DNA of 11,574 bases from Baffinella frigidus (lineage: Eukaryota; Cryptophyceae; Cryptomonadales; Baffinellaceae): assembly GCA_026770585.1 (NCBI GenBank), contig MU646452.1, forward strand, positions 343,737 to 355,310, written 5' to 3'. Of the stretch, positions 1 to 6,058 are shown piece after piece. The position numbers and the translations under genes were made by a program. The notes under the pieces are model-generated. The model was not told the DNA's origin. It saw only the letters and a list, made by a program, of their open reading frames with translations, and ran no database searches. Each line of letters opens with the position of its first letter. The stretch's first letter is position 1.

Positions 1-49
1 AGTGTTTAGTGTTTAGTGTTTAGTGTTTAGTGTTTAGTGTTTAGCGTTC
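1..49. repeat. AGTGTTT tandem repeat (telomere-like variant)
   Basis: Six perfect copies of the 7-mer AGTGTTT fill 1-42, followed by a degraded seventh copy. The unit is one base away from the plant-type telomere unit TTTAGGG (TTTAGTG), and the other 7-mer arrays in this window are variants of the same unit. The array is cut by the window start. Confidence 0.85.
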
Positions 50-100
50 AGTGCAACTTGAGAATAGTCGGTCGACCCGAGTGAGGCAGAGCTAGCAAAA

Positions 101-210
101 TGCGTCAGAGCCAATCCAGATGCATCAGAGACAATCAGAGCCAATCCACACTCGTCAAAGCGGACCCCAACGCGTCAGAGCCCGCCACACGCGTCAGAAC
201 CCGCCACACA
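101..210. repeat. Degenerate CGTCAGAGCC-type repeats
   Basis: Imperfect copies of a 14-17 base unit starting CGTCAGAGCC or ATCAGAGACA follow one another, for example CGTCAGAGCCCGCCACA then CGTCAGAACCCGCCACA. The short ORFs here are in repeat DNA and show no protein character. From 211 to 550 I see no gene, only GC-rich sequence grading into an AT-richer stretch with two TTGACTTTTGA-like words. Confidence 0.5.
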
Positions 211-391
211 CTGCAGAGCCTTCTAAGAGTGGAGCCGCGTCCTCCCACCTGCGCGAAATTATCCAGCCTCAGATCACAAGGGCCGTTCGCACCGCGCGCG
301 TGCGCTCCTCGTTCAGTGTGCCATTCCGCCGCGCCACCCACCTGATAAGCCGTTCAGCATCACGTTCGGCCCTTACCCTTTTCCTTAAGCG

Positions 392-398
392 TATAAAA
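392..398 (+). promoter_or_regulatory. TATA-like box
   Basis: TATAAAA within an A-run lies about 155 bases upstream of the ATG at 552. Base composition changes sharply from AT-rich to strongly GC-rich between here and that ATG, as is often seen around eukaryotic starts. It may equally be a chance A-rich run, and no initiator or transcript evidence is available. Confidence 0.25.
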
Positions 399-551
399 AA
401 AAACCGGTACGTCATCATCAACTTTTGACATCAAACGAAGCTCAAAACCTGAACAAATTGACTTTTGAAATACTCCCGACGCGGATCGGAGAAGAGGAGG
501 CGTTGAGGCGGAACTGGGAGAACGGCGCGTCGGGTCGCCGGATCCCGCGTG

Positions 552-845
552 ATGGAGACTGACCCAGCGCCGGGGGGCAGCAGACCGCTTTTCAGTGCCT
601 CTCAACTCGGGTTAGAGGCGGGGGATGGGGAGGTTGTGGTGGTCGTGCGTCGGGTGCACCCGAGGGAGGGTGATGATAGAAATCGGGGGAGGGTCTTTGA
701 CGGGGGAGCGGGGAAGACGGAGGTGCTCTTGCGGGCGGGCGCAACGGGTAGGGAGCTCAAAGAGGTGCTGCATGCTCGCGGATGGCCTCCTCCCCAGGGT
801 CTGCGCCTCCTCGCCGGAGGACGCCAAATCCGCGACTTGAGCGCA
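552..845 (+). CDS. Candidate first exon with ubiquitin-like fold
   Basis: The ATG at 552 has G at -3 and G at +4, a good eukaryotic context. After a short leader the translation shows a possible first beta strand (GEVVVVVRRVHP), an insert of about 20 residues, then TEVLLRAGATGRELKEVL followed by WPPPQGLRLLAGGRQIRDLS. This follows the ubiquitin order: strand 2, helix, a Pro-Pro turn, the strand-3 pattern R-L-x-x-x-G-x-x-L/I-x-D, and the LSDY-like turn. The last strand and any C-terminal Gly-Gly are absent, so an intron probably begins soon after. I place the end at the phase-0 donor GCA|GTCGCC; AAGC|GTGCGA at 868/869 is the alternative. Beyond about 870 the frame stays open only through GC-rich low-complexity sequence and should not be counted. 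It may be an upstream exon of the split gene further along, or a separate gene. Confidence 0.45.
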
Positions 846-1204
846 GTCGCCGGATTTGCTCCTAAGCGTGCGAAAGGCGTCGCTTCTGGCAGCGCGTCCG
901 AGCTCCCGCAAGAGCGCGGCGCTCAGGCAGCGCGCTCGCCCGTCGGGGAGGAGCATCGGCACGCAGCAGGACAGGCAGCGCTGTCTTCCGCCTCGCACCG
1001 CCCTGGCGATGCTTTCACGACGTGGCACAGATGGAGCGGCGACGCTGCAGCGCAGGCACGCAGCGGGGGCGGGGTGGGGGGAGGACCTTGGCAGAGCGCG
1101 CTGCGCTGTAACGCAAAACAGCCCCGGGGAAGCGTTGGGGAGGGGGAATGGCGACGCGGGGAGCGAAACAGGGGCGAGGTGGTGGAGGTGTGGGCGGTGT
1201 GTGC

Positions 1205-1275
1205 CCTGATGGGCGGCGGACGGGGCGGCGGGAGAGGAGGGGGCGGCGGGGGAGGGGGCGGCGGCGGGAACTGCT
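1205..1275. repeat. G-rich low-complexity GGCGG/GGGAGG tract
   Basis: A run of GGC, GGG and GGA triplets keeps ORFs open on both strands through composition alone. It explains the glycine-rich and proline-rich tails of the long open frames here. Several G-tracts of three or more could support quadruplex structure on the + strand. From about 870 to 1330 I see no supportable gene. Confidence 0.7.
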
Positions 1276-1355
1276 GCGTGGTTTGCTCCCTCCTGCGTCA
1301 CCTCTTTGCCCGCTGGCCCAACCCTCTTTAGATGCATGCATGGGTATTCCGGTAT

Positions 1356-1550
1356 TGTAGATTTCGGGTTCGCTCGGATTTTTTCTGGGTCGGGTCTGGG
1401 GATCGGGGAGTCAAAAAGGTAAAAAACCCCTGTTAAGGGTGGTTGATGCTCTCGTGGCATAAAACCCATGATGCTAATAGCATCAAACTTGGCACGTTTG
1501 TTACAATGATATTCCCCGATCACCCGATCCGAGCGGATCCGAAATCAACA
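1356..1550. mobile_element. MITE-like element with imperfect TIRs
   Basis: The left arm at 1356-1409 (GATTTCGGGTTCGCTCGGAT... ending GATCGGGGA) is the imperfect reverse complement of the right arm at 1512-1550 (TTCCCCGATC...ATCCGAGCGG...GAAATCAACA). The left arm carries an extra 14 or so bases. Inside is a smaller hairpin, GATGCT-AAT-AGCATC, at 1470-1484. It has no coding capacity of its own, and no clear target-site duplication is visible. Confidence 0.6.
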
Positions 1551-1654
1551 CTACTAAGCATGCGGGCCTAGGATCTTTCCCGGTACCTACGCTAGACCTG
1601 AGGATGGTCAATCGCCAAAGTCAACTCCCCAGTGCCGCGAGGTCAACTTTTGGA

Positions 1655-1680
1655 AGAATAGCCCGTTTTCGGGCTATTCT
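1655..1680. other. Perfect 11-bp hairpin, TTTT loop
   Basis: AGAATAGCCCG (1655-1665), a four-T loop, then CGGGCTATTCT (1670-1680). The stem is perfect. TCAACTT words flank it on both sides (1643 and 1690). It resembles a bacterial terminator in shape, but the context is eukaryotic, so no terminator function is claimed. Confidence 0.8.
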
Positions 1681-1814
1681 GCAAGGGTGTCAACTTATGA
1701 TTGCTCCCGGTCACGTCTAAAGTAGAAAGGTTGTGCGGTCCAGTCACCTTGCGTGGGCCTTTCTCACGCACGCGTTGGAAGGGACGATTCGTACGGCTGG
1801 ACCCTTAATGCCAC

Positions 1815-1959
1815 AAGCTAACGCCAGCGGACCCCTTAGCCTACGGTAGGAACCCCCCCTCCTCCTACGACGTTTAAAACAAAAAGGTCTTTAAAAGTCT
1901 GAGGGGGGCTCCTACCGTAGGCAATCCGTAGGCTCTAAGTACCTCGCTGGCGTTAGCTT
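1815..1959. mobile_element. Fold-back element, CCTACCGTAGGC family
   Basis: Perfect 15-bp terminal inverted repeats, AAGCTAACGCCAGCG at 1815-1829 and its complement at 1945-1959. A second nested inverted repeat lies inside (GCCTACGGTAGGA plus C-run at 1839-1860, matched at 1901-1922). The inner core, CCTACCGTAGGCAAT-CCGTAGGC, is shared with the elements at 5189-5404 and 7635-7811, so this is a diverged member of that family. It is non-coding. No gene is evident between 1560 and 2120. Confidence 0.75.
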
Positions 1960-2122
1960 TTCACATGTCCCTGGACGAGATTTGTAAAGCGGCTCTCCTG
2001 GTACAAATCATAGAACCCACGTCCTTTACATAGTCAAAATATCTCCAGTTCCGTAGTAGAAGATTATCCTTCAAAGTTTTCCCCCATAAAACAGCCGCTT
2101 GACGAATCTGTTCCCAGGGATT

Positions 2123-2272
2123 TTATCTCAGAAAACGAGTTCTAAAACTCGTTTTCTCAAGTCAATTCCCCTACAAATTTGTCAAGTTATGCGGAGAGTA
2201 AAGAATAAGTTGACGAATTCGTAGGGGAATTGACTTAAGAAAACGAGTTTTAGAACTCGTTTTCTGAGATAA
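2123..2272. mobile_element. Fold-back element, TTATCTCAG family, copy 1
   Basis: Two 68-bp arms (2123-2190 and 2205-2272) are reverse complements with about four mismatches, separated by only 14 bases. Each arm starts TTATCTCAGAAAACGAG and itself contains an inner inverted repeat (AGAAAACGAGTT...AACTCGTTTTCT). A related copy is at 10101-10273. Both copies end TTATC...GATAA, so a TA target duplication of mariner type is possible but cannot be shown. Confidence 0.85.
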
Positions 2273-2316
2273 GATCAGCACTTTGAAGATGTCCATCTGC
2301 CCTCTCTTTCACATTT

Positions 2317-2554
2317 CCACCAGGCACCAGAAGAGAACCAGGTCGGGATAGAGTTGAGTCATTTTTTTTCACCAATAATTTCTAAGAGAGGAGACTCTCT
2401 GTGAAATTTACTACAGGGCAAATATCCCTTCATCAAAAGTTAACTTGCCCGTCCCCTGTACCCTGAACTCTGAACCCTGAACCCTGAACCGCTGGGGAGG
2501 GGGCGCAAAAATCTGGGCGACTCCCCGATCTGGTTCTCTTCTGGTGGCTGGTGG
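2317..2554. mobile_element. 238-bp element with 31-bp TIRs
   Basis: The left end, 2317-2347 (CCACCAGGCACCAGAAGAGA...), and the right end, 2524-2554, are reverse complements over 31 bp with two mismatches. The interior has a poly-T run, a small hairpin (AGAGAG/CTCTCT at 2385-2400) and a telomere-like stretch. It starts about 45 bases after the preceding fold-back element. No ORF of interest lies inside. Confidence 0.75.
2455..2490. repeat. CCCTGAA telomere-like repeat
   Basis: Four to five tandem copies of CCCTGAA and close variants (CCCTGTA, CTCTGAA) lie inside the 31-bp-TIR element. The unit is a one-base variant of CCCTAAA. Confidence 0.8.
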
Positions 2555-2727
2555 TTGGGTCTGGCGGATTTGTATCAGGGCCTTCCAATTTCAAGTAAAG
2601 CTCTTGTACAGTCCGGTTCTCGTTGTCCAGTTTCTTCTGTAATTTCAGTACCGGATGTATCGCACATCAATAGATGAAATGATAGTCCAATCGCTGAAAT
2701 TACGTCATGTACCTTCAGCTGTTGGAA

Positions 2728-2805
2728 GTTCTGGATGTGTTGGTATAAATAATGAACCGCCCCAATATCTATTAGAGGGGTTGGCTTTCCCTTCAACACA
2801 CCACG
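2728..2805. repeat. Direct repeat, copy 1 of 2
   Basis: The block starting GTTCTGGATGTGTTGGTATA recurs at 2994-3060, and its last part (GGGGTTGGCTTTCCCTT) recurs at 3145-3175, because the second copy carries an insertion. On the + strand the copy starts with CTGTTGGAAGTTCTGGATGTGTTG-type sequence (2719-2742), which follows an AG and precedes GTATAA. It may therefore be an exon 3' end plus intron start, as with other duplicated exons in the window. Confidence 0.8.
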
Positions 2806-2978
2806 TCAAATATAATCCGAACCATCAAAGGCTCGTTGGTGTTTGCCCGTTTTGGGGTTCAGCCTCCCGAAACCCGGTGTGTGCACCCTGGGAGTTGGCT
2901 GAAAGTGGGATCCGAATAAGCCTCTAGATCGCCTAGGGCCTCGGCGAAGACGAGGCTACCCCTCTCATTCCTCTCTAG

Positions 2979-3008
2979 AGCGGTGTTCACATCGTTCTGG
3001 ATGTGTTG
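2979..3008 (+). CDS. Candidate 10-codon exon (SGVHIVLDVL)
   Basis: It is preceded by a clear pyrimidine tract (TACCCCTCTCATTCCTCTCTAG) and followed by the donor-like GTATAA. In phase 0 it reads SGVHIVLDVL, which would supply the first beta strand missing from the ubiquitin-like piece that starts in phase 0 at 3492. The 3' half, with its donor, is duplicated at 2728-2742. The opposite strand also has an attractive reading here, so strand and reality are uncertain. Confidence 0.3.
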
Positions 3009-3175
3009 GTATAAAAAATGAATCGCCAAATGAATCGCCCCAATATCACCCAGAGGGGTTCTGAGGATGTGTGTCCTCATGTATAATACATGTATATCAT
3101 GTATAATACATTTATATGCTTTATATCTACATATAAAGTCTCGTGGGGGTTGGCTTTCCCTTGAACACCCCCCAC
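2994..3175. repeat. Direct repeat, copy 2, split by an AT-rich insertion
   Basis: It matches 2728-2805. An extra AATCGCCAAATG-type duplication lies near 3020-3035. About 85 bases (3061-3144) interrupt the match: a hairpin TGAGGA-TGTGTG-TCCTCA at 3062-3079, then ATGTATAATACATG-type AT-rich repeats. The insertion has no counterpart in copy 1. Confidence 0.75.
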
Positions 3176-3196
3176 GACGGGCCCCGCCGGCAGGCT

Positions 3197-3375
3197 GGGG
3201 GAGAGGGGGGGAGAGAGAGAGGAGAGAGAGAGAGGGGGGGAGGGGAGAGGGCGGGCGAGGAGAGAGAGGAGAGAGAGGAGAGAGAAGAGAGAGAGAGAGA
3301 GGAGGGGGGGGAGAGAGAGAGGGCGAGAGGGCGAGAGGAGAGAGGGGGGAGAGAAGAGAGAGCGAGAGAGAGAGA
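3197..3375. repeat. Polypurine (GA/GGGGAGAG) tract, ~180 bp
   Basis: Almost uninterrupted purines on the + strand, with only scattered C. The Glu/Arg/Gly-rich and Ser/Leu-rich ORFs overlapping it are composition artefacts. Such mirror-like purine tracts can form triplex DNA. It is the strand opposite of the pyrimidine tracts at 10685-11545. Confidence 0.9.
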
Positions 3376-3386
3376 TCCAACATCTC

Positions 3387-3499
3387 AGCTCTGCCTGAGT
3401 AAAACTGGGCTCGCCATACTTGCATTTAGAGCAGGAAATCTAGTACAAAGTGCATCTAAAGTACATTGATGGCGGGCTCAGTTTTACTCAGGCAGAGCT
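3387..3499. mobile_element. 113-bp MITE with splice-like TIRs
   Basis: The terminal inverted repeats begin AGCTCTGCCTGAGTAAAACT (left, 3387) and end with the complement (right, 3499); similarity continues imperfectly inward. ACATC occurs at 3380-3384 and 3502-3506, two bases outside each TIR, and may be a 5-bp target-site duplication. The left TIR contains GA|GTAAAA and the right TIR contains TTTTACTCAG|G, so the element carries potential splice sites inside its ends. The AGGCAGAGCTAG end sequence also occurs at 85-96. Confidence 0.75.
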
Positions 3500-3659
3500 A
3501 GACATCGGAACCACGCCAGAGGGCTTGAGGGAAACCGCCGGCTTATCCACGCCAGATCTGGCGTCGTTAACTTTAGGTTCCAGGGCATTTCCCCTGAACG
3601 ATGTCAAAAGTGGATGTTTCGAGCCCTTTGGCGTGGAACAGCTTGTCCTCGCTCCTTGT
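3492..3659 (+). CDS. Candidate exon with second ubiquitin-like piece
   Basis: The acceptor TTTTACTCAG lies in the MITE end, and the exon opens in phase 0 with AELDIGTTPEGLRETA, then GLSTPDLASLTLGSRAFPLN, then FEPFGVEQLVLAPC. This matches the order of ubiquitin strand 2, helix 1, the IPPDQQ turn, the RLIFAGKQLED strand, and the YNI...LHLVL end. The first strand must come from upstream; 2979-3008 is a candidate. The frame shares the L-R/K-E and L-x-L-x-x-G-x-R pattern with 552-845, as expected of a second related domain. The 3' border is uncertain: GAT|GTCAAA at 3602/3603 is the best phase-0 donor but would cut the domain short, and the frame stays open to 3731. A 16-bp palindrome (ACGCCAGATCTGGCGT, 3549-3564) lies inside. 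No Gly-Gly tail is seen. The domain call is by pattern, not by search. Confidence 0.45.
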
Positions 3660-3723
3660 TTTTTCTTTCCACCAGGGGAAATTCTTTTCTGGCTCTCAAC
3701 TCCTTTTCTAACCTCAAACTCTT

Positions 3724-3811
3724 ATCCCTGAACCCTGAAACCTGAACGCTCGACTAGGGACAGTGCTTCTCGAACTCTAATCCCCGAACCCTCAACCCTC
3801 AACCCTGAGAC

Positions 3812-3877
<66 letters not shown>

Positions 3878-4025
3878 CACCCTCAACCCTCAACCCTCAA
3901 CCCTCCACCCTCCACCCTCCACCCTCAACCCTCAACCCTCAACGATCAATCAGGGACATACTCCTCGAAATCCGACTCTCTGAACCCTCAACCCTCAACC
4001 CTCAACCCTGAGACCTAATCCTCAA
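3724..4025. repeat. CCCTCAA/CCCTGAA telomere-like array with higher-order units
   Basis: Mostly CCCTCAA with CCCTCCA and CCCTGAA variants; 3784-3942 is nearly pure. The array is punctuated by three copies of a spacer word, GACTAGGGACAGTGCTTCTC (3752), AATCAGGGACATACTCCTC (3947) and ATCCAGGGGCAGTGCTTTTC (4025), so it has a larger period made of spacer plus 7-mers. It contains no coding sequence. Confidence 0.9.
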
Positions 4026-4078
4026 TCCAGGGGCAGTGCTTTTCAAAGCCGCCGGGGTCAGATGAGAGCTCATCGGAG

Positions 4079-4110
4079 GGGGAAATGCAGAGTCTGGACG
4101 TATGCCGCCC
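4079..4110. repeat. Direct repeat of a possible exon start, copy 1
   Basis: AATGCAGAGTCTGG followed by GTATGCCGCC matches 4741-4767 with two to three differences. In copy 1 the similarity ends after GCCGCC and no donor follows nearby, so this looks like a degenerate partial copy of the candidate exon at 4749. From 4111 to 4389 I see no supportable gene, only an imperfect hairpin at 4170-4204 (GGACAAGGTCGTCGG and its near-complement). Confidence 0.6.
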
Positions 4111-4389
4111 CCCACCAGCCCTCACAGAAAGCTCAAATTCCTTGGCCTTCTATTTTTCTGGTACAAATTAGGACAAGGTCGTCGGATTCCGACGTCATTG
4201 TCCTGAACCGATTCAGGTACTTGATCAACCTGTGCGGGCTGGGCTGGTGGCCTCAACCCCCTCGAAGTTAATCGCCTCGTATTTAATTTAATCTTTAACC
4301 CTGTCGAGTTGTTCCCTCCCCGCTCGGCAGCCGACAGGGCAGTTAGCATACACCCCAAAAGTAAACAATCCTCCCTGATTTCATCCGGA

Positions 4390-4531
4390 CGAGTATTCAT
4401 AATGAATACGATTTCGGGGATCTCCGATTCGATTTTGGTGTATCTTGAGGCTCTAAATGAAGTCTAGATAGACGACTGTCTTATTTATACCCCTTAAGAC
4501 ACACCAAAATCGTATTCATTATGAATGCTCG
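4390..4531. mobile_element. 142-bp fold-back element
   Basis: The left end CGAGTATTCATAATGAATAC (4390) and the right end at 4531 are near-perfect inverted repeats, continuing with CGATTTTGGTGT / ACACCAAAATCG. The left arm has an extra 20 or so bases that repeat CGATTT. Each end carries the palindrome ATTCATAATGAAT. The element is non-coding. Confidence 0.75.
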
Positions 4532-4748
4532 GCGGGATTAGATTCCTTCTGGGGAATCAACTGCTGGCGACCATTCCCAAGAATCTGGCGTGGGATGATA
4601 CCTCCTCGGGAAGGCGCGCAAATCTCTCTCAAATGCTAAAATCTATATACGACCAGATTTACATTATGATGAGTGTGACCAGAAGATAAATAATTTTCGT
4701 AGCCTTTCGGATGATACGGCTAATATCAAGATACCACGGGGAATGCAG

Positions 4749-4781
4749 AGTCTGGGTGTATGCCGCCAGACCCCTCGAGAG
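4749..4781 (+). CDS. Candidate 11-codon exon
   Basis: It is bounded by GGGAATGCAG| and |GTCAGG. In phase 0 it reads SLGVCRQTPRE and would join in frame to the exon at 5751. In phase 2 it reads VWVYAARPLE, which looks more like a beta strand but does not give the natural frame of the next exon. Its first part is duplicated at 4091. The support is splice borders plus local duplication only. Confidence 0.25.
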
Positions 4782-4850
4782 GTCAGGGCAGTCACCATGC
4801 GGTTTTGGACTCAAACTCCCTCGACTTCAGAGTAGTTACCATGCTTATCT

Positions 4851-4977
4851 GGGAAAACCTATTTATCCCCTTATTTCCTGGCAACGAAAGTTACTGCACA
4901 AATGCTTTCATATTGCTAGTGAGAACGAATTGTGTAGTAATTTTCGTTGCCAGGAAATGAAAGAAAAATAGTTTCCC
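4851..4977. mobile_element. MITE-like element, TTCCTGGCAACGAAA family, copy 1
   Basis: The ends are GGGAAAACCTATTT (4851) and AAATAGTTTCCC (to 4977). The arms share TTTCCTGGCAACGAAA followed by TTACTGCACAA in inverted orientation. A related element is at 6644-6746. Only about 20 bases separate the arms. The ORFs running through it are by-products of the palindrome. Confidence 0.75.
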
Positions 4978-5018
4978 CCGGACAAATACGGTATGGGACC
5001 ACCATGGGCCGTAAGCTC

Positions 5019-5065
5019 CTAGATGGGACGGGGCCCTAGGAGCGCTAGGGCCCACGTCTAGCTGT
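5019..5065. other. Strong GC hairpin
   Basis: GGGCCCTAG (5031-5039), loop GAGCG, CTAGGGCCC (5045-5053) form a perfect 9-bp stem, extended outward by CTAGA/TCTAG at the edges. No RNA family is recognised. Confidence 0.7.
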
Positions 5066-5092
5066 AAAATATACTGGCAACCACCCACGGGG

Positions 5093-5148
5093 TATAGGGT
5101 TTGGGGTTGAGGGTTTAGGGGTTAGGGTTTAGGGGTTAGGGGTTAGGC
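5093..5148. repeat. TTTAGGG/TTAGGGG array (G-rich strand)
   Basis: About eight units of GGTTTAG, GGGTTAG and close variants. This is the opposite orientation to most arrays in the window; the other G-strand array is at 8442-8499. No gene is seen from 4985 to 5188. Confidence 0.9.
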
Positions 5149-5188
5149 GGGAGATCATGGTGGGAAATCTGTACTCGTGAGATTCTTG

Positions 5189-5404
5189 CTTTCATAGCAC
5201 GTTGAACGTCGGCGTCAATCAACGTTCATAGGCTAACGGACTAACAATGGGGTAGTTTGGCCTACGGAATTGCCTACCGTAGGCCGTAGTGCTCCTATGA
5301 CCAAAACGTCCTAGGATTTTGGCCTACAGTAGGAGGTCCTAGGCAATCCCGTAGGCCTAACTACCCCATTTTTAGTCCATTACCCTATCAACGTGCTATG
5401 AAAG
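5189..5404. mobile_element. Fold-back element, CCTACCGTAGGC family, full copy
   Basis: Perfect 17-bp terminal inverted repeats: CTTTCATAGCACGTTGA at 5189-5205 and its complement at 5388-5404. A nested imperfect inverted repeat of about 40 bp (GGACTAACAATGGGGTAG... against CTACCCCATTTTTAGTCC) surrounds a core with CCTACCGTAGGC. From 5228 onward it is almost identical to 7639-7801. It is non-coding, and no clear target-site duplication is seen. Confidence 0.85.
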
Positions 5405-5558
5405 GTGTTCGGTAACTTTTGGGTTTCACATCTGGCGCCCGCGAACACAATCAAACAATGCCACACGTTGACGGATTGGTTCAATTTCGACCGAAAATCC
5501 GGCCGAAATATCGGTTCATAAGATGTCTTTGTACTGTACAGAGCAATTCTTAATTATT

Positions 5559-5740
5559 ACCACGAAATTAAATGGACTGATCAATTAGTACCACGAGAGT
5601 GAATGGACCGATCAGTTAGCACCACGAAAGTAAATGGACCGATCAATTAGTACCAAGAAAGTCAATGGACTGATCAATTAGTACCACGAAAGTAAATGGA
5701 CTGACCAATTAGTACCACGAAAGTAAATGGACCGATTTTA
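5559..5740. repeat. 31-bp minisatellite, ~6 copies
   Basis: Units starting ACCACGAAAGTAAATGGAC begin at 5559, 5590, 5621, 5652, 5683 and 5714, exactly 31 bases apart, with scattered substitutions. The array ends about ten bases before the proposed acceptor at 5750. From 5405 to 5558 no gene is seen. Confidence 0.9.
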
Positions 5741-5750
5741 GGGTGTGCAG

Positions 5751-5828
5751 GAAACAATGGTTCGTGACGACAACTTCCCTCGCTTTTTCGGAAACGACAA
5801 TTTCGACATGGAACAAGTCCTCGGGGAG
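5751..5828 (+). CDS. Exon of split coiled-coil gene, probably with start codon
   Basis: It is bounded by TTTTAGGGTGTGCAG| and GGGGAG|GTGCGC. The 26 codons read ETMVRDDNFPRFFGNDN then FDMEQVLGE in phase 0 at both ends. The ATG at 5757 sits in AAACAATGG (A at -3, G at +4), a strong eukaryotic start context, so this may be the first coding exon, with an intron in the 5' untranslated region. If upstream exons exist, the frame before ATG is also open (E-T). The residues are charged and aromatic with no recognised domain; together with the next exon (DENKKLLDEED...) it leads into a helical charged stretch. The frame stops soon after the donor (LLI then stop), as expected for intron sequence. I do not recognise the protein. 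Confidence 0.55.
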
Positions 5829-5886
5829 GTGCGCCTTTTGATTTAATTTTATCTGACTTTGATTTAATTTAATTTGACGAGCAGCA

Positions 5887-5996
5887 CTCAAGAGGCTACA
5901 GGGGACCGGAATTGGATCCTTTTTTTCGGATTGTACCGGGAATGGTCACGTGTTGCCCGGACATTCGGGCAAGAGTGTCCCCTGTAGCCTTTTGAG
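5887..5996. mobile_element. 110-bp element with 20-bp TIRs
   Basis: CTCAAGAGGCTACAGGGGAC (5887-5906) is matched by its complement at 5977-5996 with one mismatch. Inside is a perfect 7-bp hairpin, TTGCCCG/CGGGCAA (5953-5972). It lies in the proposed intron after the exon at 5751. Confidence 0.75.
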
Positions 5997-5997
5997 C

Positions 5998-6058
5998 GGA
6001 AAGCTCTGTCGCAGTCTATTTGGGCTCACCAATTTGGCCAGAGCGGGCTCGTTTCCGC
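5998..6058. repeat. Dispersed repeat, copy 1 (also 7335-7392)
   Basis: AGCTCTGTCGCAGTCTATTT followed by GCTCACCAA and CGGGCTC...CCGCC recurs at 7335-7392 at roughly 80-85% identity. A shorter echo, GTTTCCGCCGTACGTTATAA, lies at 6160-6179. The remainder of 6060-6880 holds small hairpins (6279-6303 TTTCCCCCGGA stem; 6492-6506 ACTGCTC-T-GAGCAGT; 6562-6596 AGGTGGTT/AACCACCT) and several TCAACTTTTG words. No exon that I can support lies in it. Confidence 0.75.

Noticed and set aside
612-1523. 303-residue reverse-strand ORF
   Set aside because: It is antisense to a GC-rich low-complexity region and runs on through the inverted-repeat element at 1356-1550. It is rich in Pro, Ala, Ser and Arg with no domain pattern, so it is an open frame by composition.
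1655-1680. Rho-independent terminator
   Set aside because: The hairpin has no T-run after the stem and the window is not bacterial.
2859-3425. 188-residue reverse-strand ORF with LSLSLL runs
   Set aside because: Its first half is the polypurine tract read on the other strand. Only the part from 2887 to 2996 looks protein-like, and that is reported separately as an uncertain finding.
5977-5998. Similarity of CTGTAGCCTTTTGAGCGG to the dinoflagellate spliced leader
   Set aside because: Only a loose resemblance with gaps. The sequence is the right terminal inverted repeat of the element at 5887-5996, and no leader RNA gene structure follows.
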